NCBI RefSeq assembly: GCF_004015185.1
Contig: NZ_CP025746.1
Location: 4,853,776-4,917,775 of the forward strand
Reading direction: 5' to 3'
Length of the DNA: 64,000 nucleotides
Source of the DNA: Clostridium manihotivorum
GTDB taxonomy: Bacteria > Bacillota > Clostridia > Clostridiales > Clostridiaceae
In this document: positions 28,841 to 37,764 of the stretch, piece after piece
Position numbering within the stretch: position 1 is the first letter of the stretch
Layout of the letters: each line of letters begins with the position of its first letter
Position numbers and translations under genes: made by a program
Notes under the pieces: generated by a model
Database searches by the model: none
What the model was told of the DNA's origin: nothing
Seen by the model: only the letters and a program-made list of their open reading frames with translations

Positions 28841-29743
28841 TTACCCAATAAACTTAACTTCAGTTTCCAAATCTATATCGGTCTTATCCTTAACAGTTTT
28901 CTTAACAAGTTCAATTAGAGTCTTAATATCCTTTGCTGTAGCATTTCCTGTATTCACGATAAAATTGGCATGTTTCTCCGAAACTTTTGCTCCGCCTATT
29001 GCTACATTTTTTAGTCCTGCATTTTCTATTACAGCTCCAACTGGATGGCCGTTTATTCTCTTAAATATGCTACCTGCATTAGGATAATTAAGTGGTTGAG
29101 ATGAAATTCTTTTAGCTTGTATCTCACTCATCTTACTGTGTATAGCTTCATAGCTATCTTTCTTTAAATTAAACCCTGCAGAAAGAACCGTATAATTTTC
29201 CTTTTGTATTATGCTGTTTCTATAAGAAAGCATAAGTTCTGATTTACTTATCTTTTCTATCTTATCTTGTTTTAACACCATAGCGTAATCAATTATGTCG
29301 CTTATTTCAGAATTGTAGGCTCCTGCATTCATGGTGATAGCCCCACCAATAGTACCAGGTATGCCTGAAAGAAATTCAGTGCCAGCTAACCCATGCTCTA
29401 GTGCTATTTTACTAACGGTTGAGAGAAATGCCCCACAACCTGCTTCAAGTACATTTTCTTTAATGTTAATAGAATTCAACTTTGAGGTCTTAACTATAAC
29501 TCCCCTATATCCACTGTCCTCTACAACCACGTTACTTCCATTCCCTATAACTATGTGCTTTACATTATTTAATCTTAAATATTCAAGTACTGATATAAGT
29601 TCATCTATATTAGCTGGACTTACCAATACATCTGCATTTCCTCCCACACGAAAAGTCGTATGCTTACTCATAGGCTCATTTACAAAAATATTCTTCTTAT
29701 CAAGTAATACTTCCAAGCATGAAACAATATGGTCAGTTTTCAT
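28841..29743 (-). CDS. murB: UDP-N-acetylenolpyruvoylglucosamine reductase
   Basis: MurB reduces UDP-GlcNAc-enolpyruvate to UDP-MurNAc with NADPH and FAD, an early step of peptidoglycan synthesis in the cytoplasm. The 300-residue protein has the FAD-binding VIGNGSNVVVEDSGYRG, LSGIPGTIGGAITMNAGAY, the YRNSI motif, and the catalytic-serine region NYPNAGSIFKR. The order and length fit the shorter MurB class. The ATG has no nearby ribosome binding site; GGAGG lies ~45 bases upstream in front of a seven-codon reading frame (29752-29775), so translation may be by reinitiation. Confidence 0.95.
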   Translation of the reverse strand: MKTDHIVSCLEVLLDKKNIFVNEPMSKHTTFRVGGNADVLVSPANIDELISVLEYLRLNNVKHIVIGNGSNVVVEDSGYRGVIVKTSKLNSINIKENVLEAGCGAFLSTVSKIALEHGLAGTEFLSGIPGTIGGAITMNAGAYNSEISDIIDYAMVLKQDKIEKISKSELMLSYRNSIIQKENYTVLSAGFNLKKDSYEAIHSKMSEIQAKRISSQPLNYPNAGSIFKRINGHPVGAVIENAGLKNVAIGGAKVSEKHANFIVNTGNATAKDIKTLIELVKKTVKDKTDIDLETEVKFIG

Positions 29744-29751
29744 AATGATAT

Positions 29752-29775
29752 CTAGCTAATATGATATAAAACCAT
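29752..29775 (-). promoter_or_regulatory. Possible leader peptide upstream of murB
   Basis: AAAAAGGAGG is followed after 12 bases by ATG and six sense codons (MVLYHIS) and a TAG. The stop lies eight bases before the murB ATG, which has no Shine-Dalgarno of its own. This arrangement fits translational coupling, but the spacing is long and the peptide is tiny, so it may be chance. Confidence 0.3.
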
Positions 29776-29885
29776 AAGAACTAGAATCCTCCTTTTTATC
29801 AGTCTCCCTATATTCTATAACAGATTATATAATTGCTTACATTTATTTTCAATATAAAAGTATACTACTAACTATTAAATTATAA

Positions 29886-29918
29886 AAGGACTATTTAACT
29901 TTCGCTAAATAGTCCCTA
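29886..29918 (-). terminator. Terminator of the YhgE/Pip gene
   Basis: A perfect 10-bp stem GGACTATTTA / TAAATAGTCC (29889-29898 with 29906-29915) is followed on the minus strand by TTTTATAATTT. It lies about 25 bases past the YhgE/Pip stop codon. Confidence 0.75.
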
Positions 29919-29942
29919 TCATAAGCAGATATTTTATTAAAT

Positions 29943-32291
29943 TTATGCGGCCTCAGCCTCTCTAATTTTCTGCTTCTTATTTTTACCAAGATCCATTAAT
30001 GCTCTTACTATAAATCCTCCACTTAAAAATACTAATATAAAAATCAATAATCCTCCCATATTACTATTAAGAACTGATTGATTTATACCTGATATGGTCA
30101 TTCTAAGCGTACTTACTGAGTAAGTCATAGGAACAACCTTATTAATAACTCTATAAAATAAAGGAGCAGTTTCTATTGGGAAGGTTCCTCCAGAAGAAGC
30201 TAGTTGTAGTAACAATACAATAAACATAACAGCTCCACCAACAACTCCTATAGCATGAGACACCCCATACATCACACTGAAAAATGCTACTGAAATCAAT
30301 ATATTGGTTCCATAAAATTCGACTATGTTTGCTGGACTTATTCCTAACCCCTTTGTAACAGTTAAACTCAATATTATAGCTTGCATAGTTACAAGACCTG
30401 AACCAACTATAAACTTGCCAAAGAAACTGTTCATTAATTTACTCTTAAATAAATTCTTTGATTTTGCAATGGAAAGTATTAAACTCATAAACATTGCACC
30501 TAACCATAAGGATAAGGACATGAAATATGGTGCCAAGCCTTCTCCATAGTATTTTACATCATTTATAGAGCTATCTTTAAGAGATATAGGCTCGGATATA
30601 AACTGAGACATATTGTCAGAATTGAATTTAAGCTTATTACTCATCTTATCATAGCCACTGTTTAGTCCATCCTTAAGTTTGTTAGTACCATCATTAGCAT
30701 CATTTAAACCGTTAGTCAAAGTATTTGCTCCGCTGCTAAGCTTATTAAGTCCATTAGTCAAATCTTCAGTTTTACTTGCTGCAGTATTTAAGCCTTCACT
30801 TAAACTTACTGCTCCAGCATTGGCAGTTTTTAATCCATCACTTAAAGCCATAGAACCAGTATTTAACTGTTGTAAGCCCTTAGTAAGTTCTCCAGTTTTG
30901 CTAGCTGCTGTGCTTAAACCACTATATAAAGCGGAGCTTCCACTTTGAAGTGCCTTTGCTCCAGCTAATAACTGATCTACACCCTCTGAAGCTTTATTTT
31001 GTGTATCTGATAGACCATTTACCAATTGATTTATTCCATCTGAAAGATTTTTGCTTCCTTGCTTTAACTGTTCCATCGCACTAGGTAATTGCTTAACTCC
31101 TTCAGCCATAGCTGAAAGATGTCCAGATATCTTCGCAGTTTTATTTACTGCATCTACCTTTTGCACTGTACCAACTATTTGTTTTATTTTTGCTTTATCT
31201 GCTTCACTCATATTGGAGCTATCAATAGAGGCAACTAATTCTGGACTAATTGCACTATTGGCACTGCTAATAGCTTGTTCTGTTTGACTTGTTCCATAAG
31301 CTAAAGCACTAAAATTAGCATAATTCAAATCAGCAGTTTTTTGTGCTAGTTCGCTAGTTTTATCACTTAATTGAGAAGCACCATTTACTAACAGTGGAAG
31401 TTTGTCATTCTTAGCGGTTAAACTTTGCTTAAGTGTATCTAATCCAGTAATTAGCTTACCTGCTCCATCTAAAACTTGATATTCTCCAGAAGCCAGTGTA
31501 GACAAACCATTTTTCAAGTCATTTGATCCATTGGAAGCTTGAGCAATTCCACTAGAAAGAGTATTACTACCTTCATATAGCTGCTTTGTGCCGGCTTGAA
31601 GTGATTGACCTCCACTGGCTGCTTGCTTTAATCCATCTTCTAGTTTAGAAGAGCCACTAGCTGCTGTTCCAAGACCATCTGTTAAAGTTTTACCACCGTC
31701 AAGTAGCTTTTGTGTACCATCTTGAAGCTTAGAAGCTCCATCTCCTGCATCCTTAATAGATACCTTTACGTCATATAAACTATCTACCAAAGCTTTTGAA
31801 ATTTCTTTCTGTATGCTAGAACTCACTTCAGTTTTAATACCCTCAGCAACCTTTGAGGAAACTTGCGAAAATACAAAGTTCTTTCCCTTGTTTGCAGTAT
31901 AAGTTATCTCTGGATTATTAAACTTTCCGTCTTGTGCATTTGAAATACTTTGGGAAAAGTTTTCAGGTATCTCTATTACTGCATAATACTTAGATCCCTT
32001 AACTCCATCCATAGCATCTTCATGACTTACAAAACGCCAGCCTACTTTATTGTTATCTTTAAGCTTATCTTCTACTTCCTTACCTATAGCATATTCTTTT
32101 CCATCCTTTGTAACCGACTTGTCTAAGTTTACAAAGGCTACTGGTACACTATCAAGTCTTCCATAGACATCCCATACGCTTCCAAGATAGATAGAGGAAT
32201 ATAGCATTGGTACAAACATAACTGCAACTACTAATATAGATATAATAACTAATGTAAGCTTCCTATTATCTTTTGCTTTTTTTAATTGCAT
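29943..32291 (-). CDS. YhgE/Pip-domain membrane protein (ESX/phage-receptor-like)
   Basis: The 782-residue protein has the YhgE/Pip layout. An N-terminal membrane helix (about 11-32) leads into VPVAFVNLDKSVTKDGKEY. A long extracytoplasmic region of repeated L-x-x-G and SGS-type heptads (about 190-570, predicted coiled coil) follows, and then five to six C-terminal membrane helices of ABC-2 transporter type. Relatives include phage infection protein Pip and type VII secretion-associated EsaA. It is divergent from a TetR gene that probably controls it. The ATG is six to seven bases after GGAGG; an ATG 12 codons upstream precedes that site. Confidence 0.85.
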   Translation of the reverse strand: MQLKKAKDNRKLTLVIISILVVAVMFVPMLYSSIYLGSVWDVYGRLDSVPVAFVNLDKSVTKDGKEYAIGKEVEDKLKDNNKVGWRFVSHEDAMDGVKGSKYYAVIEIPENFSQSISNAQDGKFNNPEITYTANKGKNFVFSQVSSKVAEGIKTEVSSSIQKEISKALVDSLYDVKVSIKDAGDGASKLQDGTQKLLDGGKTLTDGLGTAASGSSKLEDGLKQAASGGQSLQAGTKQLYEGSNTLSSGIAQASNGSNDLKNGLSTLASGEYQVLDGAGKLITGLDTLKQSLTAKNDKLPLLVNGASQLSDKTSELAQKTADLNYANFSALAYGTSQTEQAISSANSAISPELVASIDSSNMSEADKAKIKQIVGTVQKVDAVNKTAKISGHLSAMAEGVKQLPSAMEQLKQGSKNLSDGINQLVNGLSDTQNKASEGVDQLLAGAKALQSGSSALYSGLSTAASKTGELTKGLQQLNTGSMALSDGLKTANAGAVSLSEGLNTAASKTEDLTNGLNKLSSGANTLTNGLNDANDGTNKLKDGLNSGYDKMSNKLKFNSDNMSQFISEPISLKDSSINDVKYYGEGLAPYFMSLSLWLGAMFMSLILSIAKSKNLFKSKLMNSFFGKFIVGSGLVTMQAIILSLTVTKGLGISPANIVEFYGTNILISVAFFSVMYGVSHAIGVVGGAVMFIVLLLQLASSGGTFPIETAPLFYRVINKVVPMTYSVSTLRMTISGINQSVLNSNMGGLLIFILVFLSGGFIVRALMDLGKNKKQKIREAEAA

Positions 32292-32346
32292 TTTGCTACC
32301 TCCTATTACTATTGATTGGTAATACAATTACCTAAACACTTGTTTT

Positions 32347-32445
32347 TTAATCGACATATGTGTATTATAAGATGTGTGTTGCATAATTTCAATCATTAAT
32401 ATCTATGATTTTGACGATTATTAGACATGTAATCGACAACTGTCT
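32347..32445. promoter_or_regulatory. Divergent promoter/operator region between yhgE-like gene and tetR
   Basis: On the minus strand TTGAAA (32387-32392), a 17-base spacer and TATAAT (32364-32369) form a good promoter for the YhgE/Pip gene. The word TAATCGACA occurs just downstream of it (32348-32356) and again near the tetR side (32430-32438). The second copy lies inside an inverted repeat AGACA-13 bases-TGTCT (32423-32445). These are candidate TetR sites. Confidence 0.5.
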
Positions 32446-32485
32446 ATTATATTTGAAAAGAAAAATTTACGAGGTGTTATTAAAT

Positions 32486-33049
32486 ATGAGAGAAGAAAAA
32501 ATCGACAGACGTGTTAGGAAGACTAAAGCTACCCTCCTTCATTCTTTAACGGATCTTATGTCTAAAAAGAAAATAAGTGAAATTACAGTAAAAGAACTTA
32601 CTGATTTAGCTGATGTTAATAGATCTACTTTTTATCTATACTATAAGGATATATTCGACATGGTTGAGCAAATAGAAAATGAAATGTTAGAGGATTTCAA
32701 TGACGCCTTTGATGAATTTTCAAAGGATGCCAATAACTACTCTAATTTCTTATCCTTTTATACTCATATATTTGAATATGTACAGGATAATGGTGAGATG
32801 TGCAAGATACTACTTGGTCCAGATGGGGATTATTCTTTTATAGAAAAATTCAAGAAAGCTATTGTTCAAAAGAAACCGCCTTTTGGAGAAACTATACCTA
32901 AGATAAAGGTACATTTTGTAAGACCATTCTTAATATCTGGCTGCATAGGAGTAATACAACAATGGTTGGAAGATGATCTAAATGTTCCTCCAAAGGAAAT
33001 GGCTCTAATTGTTTCAGATATGATTCAAAACATAACTAAGAATTTATAA
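32486..33049 (+). CDS. TetR/AcrR-family regulator
   Basis: The 187-residue protein has an N-terminal TetR helix-turn-helix (RRVRKTKATLLHSLTDLM, EITVKELTDLADVNRSTFYLYY) and a C-terminal all-helical ligand/dimerisation domain of the type common beside YhgE/Pip genes. The ATG follows GAGGTG by nine bases; an upstream in-frame ATG at 32405 would add a non-family extension that covers the promoter region. Divergent orientation and shared operator-like words suggest it represses the YhgE/Pip gene and itself. Confidence 0.88.
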   Translation: MREEKIDRRVRKTKATLLHSLTDLMSKKKISEITVKELTDLADVNRSTFYLYYKDIFDMVEQIENEMLEDFNDAFDEFSKDANNYSNFLSFYTHIFEYVQDNGEMCKILLGPDGDYSFIEKFKKAIVQKKPPFGETIPKIKVHFVRPFLISGCIGVIQQWLEDDLNVPPKEMALIVSDMIQNITKNL

Positions 33050-33505
33050 TTACTAGTTTTTGTACTAAATATGTAATTTCAAAAAATATTAATGTAACTC
33101 TTAAAAAATAGAAAATATTATTTCTTGTTAAAATATCAATTTAATTTTTATTAAATATATCTAAATTTCTTGCTTAAACGATTTAAAATCTAAAAATGAA
33201 GCTATTCTTATTACAAGCAGATATTGTATTTTAAGAAAAAAGTACCTTTATTTTTATTGTAACACTTGATTATATTCACTTTTATACATATAATTACAAG
33301 TGAAGTTACCCAAAACTTTTAGAAGGACGTAACAAGCTTGTCTACAATTTTCATGTTGCGTCCTCCTATTTTATTTCTAAGACTTTAGTGGCATTAACAA
33401 TACCTTAAATATGATAACTTTATATATGAGAAAACGACCTCTTTAATGCAACTAACATTAAAGAGGTTTTATTTTTACTCTGCTAACTCTTAACATCTTA
33501 CTAAC
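33050..33505. other. Intergenic region, 456 bp, with two hairpins
   Basis: A hairpin at 33325-33363 (GGACGTAACA / TGTTGCGTCC, one wobble, 19-base loop) is followed by a mixed T-tract. A perfect 12-bp hairpin at 33437-33467 is followed by TTTATTTTT and is a good plus-strand terminator. The rest is A/T-rich without a gene. The region is the backbone side of the island junction. Confidence 0.5.
33437..33475 (+). terminator. Rho-independent terminator
   Basis: ACCTCTTTAATG (33437-33448) pairs perfectly with CATTAAAGAGGT (33456-33467), followed by TTTATTTTT. It converges on the helicase remnant and stops plus-strand transcripts. Confidence 0.8.
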
Positions 33506-33919
33506 TTAAAGCTTCTCAATCTTACTCAAAAGCTTGTTTTCCACTAATATCTTTAAATTGAATCCTCTAACCATTCCATCATCAAAGGTAATCTCTATAT
33601 TATCCGCAGTGGTTTCCTTAACAAAGCCTGCTCCAAAGCTTTTATGGAACACCCTATCTCCAGCATTAAAGCCGTAGTCTTCTCTCACAATATACTTGTC
33701 TACAGCTATCTCGTTTAAGAACTTTGATCTTTCTTTAAACTTTCCTCTTAGCATTTTTGGAGAGTATATAAACAGATTATCCTTTGCTCTGGTTACTCCA
33801 ACGTAGAAAAGTCTTCTTTCCTCTTCCCCGTCTTCCTCTGCGTTTTTATGTGGGATAATATCTTCATTAACATCTATGACATATACGTTTTTAAACTCCA
33901 TACCTTTTACTCCGTGGAT
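33506..33919 (-). pseudogene. 3' remnant of a UvrD-like helicase gene (native target-gene end)
   Basis: This stretch encodes the last ~135 residues of a UvrD/PcrA-like helicase: motif V start (HGVKGMEFK), motif VI (RRLFYVGVTRAKDNL) and the C-terminal Tudor-like segment with GDRVFHKSFGAGFVK. It aligns along its whole length (roughly 80 percent by eye) to the 3' end of the complete helicase gene at 45797-47803. Homology starts abruptly at 33919, preceded in frame by a stop codon. An internal ATG at 33901 has GGAG eight bases upstream, so a 131-residue protein could still be made. I interpret it as the original gene end displaced by island insertion. Confidence 0.85.
33888..33910 (-). other. Candidate attachment site, distal junction
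   Basis: This 23-base block is identical to 46179-46201 and codes (minus strand) for V-K-G-M-E-F-K of helicase motif V. Flanking bases in the two copies differ at wobble positions, and homology ends nine bases further into the island. The exact crossover point within the block cannot be fixed. Confidence 0.6.
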
Positions 33920-33976
33920 TTAAAGGCTTCAAAACTGTTAGCACTGATTATATATAGGATTCCATTAAATTAGGTT

Positions 33977-33992
33977 TGATTCATTCCATTCA
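33977..33992 (+). repeat. Arm-like inverted repeat, left island end
   Basis: TGATTCATTCCATTCA is repeated exactly, in inverted orientation, at 45749-45764 next to the integrase gene. A shorter ATTCCATT lies ~20 bases to the left. Such shared motifs near both ends fit arm-binding sites of a tyrosine integrase. Confidence 0.5.
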
Positions 33993-34031
33993 CTAAATAA
34001 AATTATACCACTAAATGCTAATTATTCTATA

Positions 34032-34068
34032 TATAATAAAGCAAGTAAATTAAACTTGCTTTATTATA
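34032..34068. terminator. Bidirectional hairpin terminator
   Basis: Fifteen perfectly paired bases (TATAATAAAGCAAGT with its complement) enclose a seven-base loop; both strands end in T-rich tracts. It insulates the island end. Confidence 0.7.
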
Positions 34069-34434
34069 ACTTATTATCTAAAATTTTTTCTATTACAATA
34101 ACTATTCATATAAAAACTTTAATATTATGATACAACTTTTGAACTTCTAATAGGAGTATTTTTCAACAAATTAATATTAATCAATCATTCAAATTACAGT
34201 TCATTTATTTAGCTTAGTTAATTATTCTTGTACTTATTTTATATAATGTGAATTTCAAAATAATACTCCGATAGAGGTTAATGATTCCTTTAAATACTTA
34301 ATAATATGTATCTTCGATACATTACTTATAATTTATATTTACTGTAATATAACATAATTCCGTATATTATTGCCATCCATTCTCATTTTTCAGTTTTACC
34401 AATTACTTTATTCAAATTCCTATAAAAATATAAC

Positions 34435-34665
34435 TTATAAATTAAACTCACTTTTTAGTATCTCTATTAATTTAACTGCAAACTCTTTATCAAATTGAAT
34501 TTTTTGAGTTGATTGTTCAGCCATACCTATATCCCCTATCTTGTATGTATCTATTTGCAAATACTTTTCACCTGAATCTTGAAATACACAGTATGTACAT
34601 CCTACATCAGGATGAACTGAATTTTTTGTTTTCTCAATTTTTTCAATCTTACTTACTTTTGTCAT
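34435..34665 (-). CDS. Small conserved-looking protein, island cargo, unknown function
   Basis: The 76-residue product is soluble and starts behind AAGGGGGA. Distinctive stretches are DVGCTYCVFQDSGEKYLQID and TQKIQFDKEFAVKLIEILKS, with two cysteines in C-T-Y-C. From memory, similar short proteins (KYLQIDTYGS and SQ-x-IQFD patterns) occur beside restriction and defence genes and are sometimes misnamed. I know of no tested function. It is divergent from the DUF262-DUF1524 gene and may share its regulatory region. Confidence 0.6.
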   Translation of the reverse strand: MTKVSKIEKIEKTKNSVHPDVGCTYCVFQDSGEKYLQIDTYKIGDIGMAEQSTQKIQFDKEFAVKLIEILKSEFNL

Positions 34666-34885
34666 ATATTAATCCCCCTTTATATTTTATATATTCATTT
34701 TAAATTAAACTTCTACCATTATCAAAACCGCTATTGCCCAATTTTTCCTATATTGTTCTTATAGCCAACTTATTTATTCTTAAATTCATTAATTGTTTTG
34801 ATTTTAGGAATAGTCTATACCTTGATATAGTAATTATTAATATAGACTTTAGGTTTTCTAATAAAATACAGTAGGAGGAATACAT

Positions 34886-36529
34886 ATGTCTGTTATAATA
34901 GGTGAAAAAATTTCTATAAAGAAACTTTTTAGTGATGAATTTTTCTTTATGATCCCAGAATACCAAAGACCTTATTCTTGGTTAGAAGAAAATTGCGAAC
35001 AATTATTTGATGATATTTACGAATCCAATAGAGAAAGTGAATATTTCTTAGGTACAATAATACTTCAAGAAATTGAAAACATAGGTACTGGAAAAAAGTA
35101 TGCTATAATCGATGGTCAGCAAAGAATAACAACACTTCAAATCTTATTAGCCTGCTTACGCGATCGCGTCACTGATGCTCAATATAAAAACGCAAATCAA
35201 TGCAAAATTTTTCAAAAAGAAAATCTTGCTGATGGTATACCCGAAAAAGTTCGTTTAGAAGTTAAAGAGAGCTTATTTTTCAAAAAATATGTTCAGCAAG
35301 AAAATGGTACAAATCTAATTAAAGGAATTAATTGCGAAAACTTTCAGCAAGTTAATATGATAAATGCAATTAATGTTTTTAAAGATAAACTTCTAGATCT
35401 AACCCAATTTCAAATACAATCACTCATTCAACATATATCCCAAAGATGTATTATTATATATATTGCAACTAAGGAATTTGAAGATGCATTTAAGCTTTTT
35501 ACTATTGTAAATGACAGAGGATTACAACTAAGAAGGATTGACATATTAAAAGCAATAAATATCTCCCCTGAAATTATGAACGATACTGATATAAAAAAAT
35601 ATGCACTAATTTGGGAACAAATAGAAGAAGACTTAGGTACTGAATTATTTGAAAAACTTATTTCATATATTAGAACAATTGAAGTAAAAGAAAAGGCTAA
35701 AGATGATATATTAAAAGAATATGAAAATCTAATTTTTGGCAAAAATAGGATTTTGAAAGGTAAGGATTTTATAGAATATTTAAAAGATTATAAAACCATT
35801 TACGAAAAGTTATTGTTAGATAAGTCAATATTGACTGGTCATTTAAAAGAGATAGAATATAAAAACTTAATAAATATAATGACAGACTTTTTGCCATCAA
35901 CAGATTGGATTCCTCCATTTTTATATTATTACAAACGTTTTAAAGAAGATAGTATATTTGATTTTATAGAAGCATTAGAAAAAAAATATGTTGCTGATTG
36001 GATTCTTGGTGTTACATCAACTAAAAGAGTTGTCAATATGAACTCAATTCTTAGAAAAATTGAAATGTCAAGTAAAGCAGAGGAAATTATATCTAGTGAA
36101 GTAATGAAATTTGATATTATTAATTTAAAAGAAAAACTTAATGGAGATATTTACAATGAAACCTATTGCAAATACTTACTGCTGAAGTTAGAATACTTAG
36201 AATCTGAGCATAATATTGAAAGAAAATATAGCACAATAAGTGTTGAGCATATTTTACCCCAAACCATAAGCGAGAAAAGTACTTGGAGAACTCTATTTAA
36301 GGATACTGATCATAGATATTGGAAACATAAAATTTCAAATCTAATACTTTTGAGTAAAAGAAAAAATTCATCTGCTAGCAATTATGAATTTAGTAATAAG
36401 AAAGAAAAATATTTTAAAAGAAAGATAAGCGATCTAGTTAGAAGTCAAAAAATACTTTCCTATTCTGACTGGACACCAAAAGTGCTTGAAGATCGTCAAA
36501 AAAACATTTTAAATCTATTATTAAACTAG
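34886..36529 (+). CDS. DUF262-DUF1524 protein, GmrSD-like type IV restriction enzyme
   Basis: The 547-residue protein fuses the two halves of GmrSD. The N-terminal DUF262 (ParB-like NTPase) part has IPEYQRPYSW (23-32), the hallmark DGQQR (76-80) and VNDRG (209-213). The C-terminal DUF1524 HNH-type nuclease part has VEHILPQ with H455, followed by N485 (SNLILLS) and the N494/N499 region. Relatives (GmrSD, BrxU, SspE) cut modified phage DNA using NTP. All signature residues are present. The ATG follows GGAGG. An inverted repeat AGTCTATA/TATAGACT lies upstream (34812-34848). Confidence 0.85.
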   Translation: MSVIIGEKISIKKLFSDEFFFMIPEYQRPYSWLEENCEQLFDDIYESNRESEYFLGTIILQEIENIGTGKKYAIIDGQQRITTLQILLACLRDRVTDAQYKNANQCKIFQKENLADGIPEKVRLEVKESLFFKKYVQQENGTNLIKGINCENFQQVNMINAINVFKDKLLDLTQFQIQSLIQHISQRCIIIYIATKEFEDAFKLFTIVNDRGLQLRRIDILKAINISPEIMNDTDIKKYALIWEQIEEDLGTELFEKLISYIRTIEVKEKAKDDILKEYENLIFGKNRILKGKDFIEYLKDYKTIYEKLLLDKSILTGHLKEIEYKNLINIMTDFLPSTDWIPPFLYYYKRFKEDSIFDFIEALEKKYVADWILGVTSTKRVVNMNSILRKIEMSSKAEEIISSEVMKFDIINLKEKLNGDIYNETYCKYLLLKLEYLESEHNIERKYSTISVEHILPQTISEKSTWRTLFKDTDHRYWKHKISNLILLSKRKNSSASNYEFSNKKEKYFKRKISDLVRSQKILSYSDWTPKVLEDRQKNILNLLLN

Positions 36530-36594
36530 CTATAGCCATTTAAAGTTATTACTATTCTAAATACATCCATATAATCATTAAACTATTATAGGAA

Positions 36595-36618
36595 AAAGCA
36601 AGCTTATTTGCTTGCTTT
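36595..36618. terminator. Bidirectional terminator
   Basis: AAAGCAAGC pairs with GCTTGCTTT around a six-base loop, between the convergent DUF262-DUF1524 and ankyrin lipoprotein genes. Confidence 0.7.
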
Positions 36619-36645
36619 CCTTAATGCATTGTTTCATTTTAATTC

Positions 36646-37764
36646 TTAATGGTCTTGTATAGCTGTAACAATACCATTCTCTAAATATATATAGCAATCT
36701 CCCGAATAAACCCATTGCTCTTTTGTCCCTAACTTTGTAGTAGTTCTATTCACACTTTTAGGTTTCCCCCATGAAGATTTCTCAACCTCTTCTGCACTCA
36801 TTCCAATTCTAGGTTCTTCCAATATTTTTGGAGGTGGATTTTTAGCTTCTTCGGTAGCTCTTGATTTTGCACGAGCATCCATTTGTTCTGTTTGTTTTTT
36901 GATTTCTAAAGCAGTAATTCCTTCTTTATCTTTAATATTTTGATTAGCACCTTTTGAAACTAAAAAATTAAACATGTCTTCATCTTTATTTTGAGCAACT
37001 ATGATTAGAGGGGTTACACCATTTTCATCTTGAATATTTACATTAATATTGTTACTTAATAATAATTCAATCATATTTTTTTCTTTCTTATCTACTGCCA
37101 CTTCAAGTAGATTTTGACATAAAGTATAATTATGATTATAATAAGATACTTTTATATTTATATCAGCACCTCTTTCTATAAGCAATTTAGCTATGTCTAC
37201 TTTGTCCTTTTTTACAGCAATATATAATGGCTTATCACTATTCATCATTGCTTCACTTTTGAAAGAGATATTCACATCTGCTTTATAGTCTAGAAGTAAT
37301 TTAACTACATCTACATTAGTTTCACTAGCCCATTGTAGTGGTGTTTTATCAACTTTGGGGCTATTTAAATCAGCCCCTTTATCTAGGAGCATCTTAATTA
37401 TATCAATATTACCTTCGTTCTTATTAGTTCTTGCAACATTCAAAATTGCTTCATTTAATGCTGTATCTTTATATTTATCTATGGCATTAACATCTGCTCC
37501 TTTATCAATAAGCAGTTTTGCTATTTCATTTCTACCCTTTAATAGAGAATATATTAAAGGTGTTCTTTCATCTTCATTTTTACTATTTTTATCTACCCCT
37601 TGATCAATTACACTTTCTACAAGTTTAATATCATTACTCTCTATAGCTGTAAAATATGTCTTACTGTCATACTTACTAATTTTATTATTATTATTTGTGC
37701 TACAGCTAACTAATGTAACCATAAAGAAACATATGAATACAGAAAATATTTTTCTTTTTCTCAC
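36646..37764 (-). CDS. Ankyrin-repeat lipoprotein
   Basis: The 372-residue protein has a lipoprotein signal peptide with lipobox LVSC (C21), so it should be anchored outside the cytoplasmic membrane. About eight ankyrin repeats follow (about 45-290), recognisable by phrases such as RTPLIYSLLKGRNEIAKLLI, DKGADVN and NGVTPLIIVAQNKD. A short C-terminal domain has RIGMSAEEVEKSSWGKPKSV and resembles SmpA/BamE-type lipoprotein motifs. The start is a GTG six bases after GAGGGG; an upstream GTG at 37785 precedes that site. Partner and role are unknown. Confidence 0.78.
   Translation of the reverse strand: MRKRKIFSVFICFFMVTLVSCSTNNNNKISKYDSKTYFTAIESNDIKLVESVIDQGVDKNSKNEDERTPLIYSLLKGRNEIAKLLIDKGADVNAIDKYKDTALNEAILNVARTNKNEGNIDIIKMLLDKGADLNSPKVDKTPLQWASETNVDVVKLLLDYKADVNISFKSEAMMNSDKPLYIAVKKDKVDIAKLLIERGADINIKVSYYNHNYTLCQNLLEVAVDKKEKNMIELLLSNNINVNIQDENGVTPLIIVAQNKDEDMFNFLVSKGANQNIKDKEGITALEIKKQTEQMDARAKSRATEEAKNPPPKILEEPRIGMSAEEVEKSSWGKPKSVNRTTTKLGTKEQWVYSGDCYIYLENGIVTAIQDH

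Larger units (their letters stand above)
33921..34434. other. Island end region, 514 bp without a gene
   Basis: It contains the arm-like motif at 33977-33992 and a strong 15-bp hairpin (34032-34046 with 34054-34068). The remainder is A/T-rich with no supported gene. Confidence 0.5.

Noticed and set aside
34748-34966. Minus-strand frame opposite the start of the DUF262-DUF1524 gene
   Set aside because: No ribosome binding site or family pattern; it is a shadow over the upstream region and 5' end of a convincing gene.
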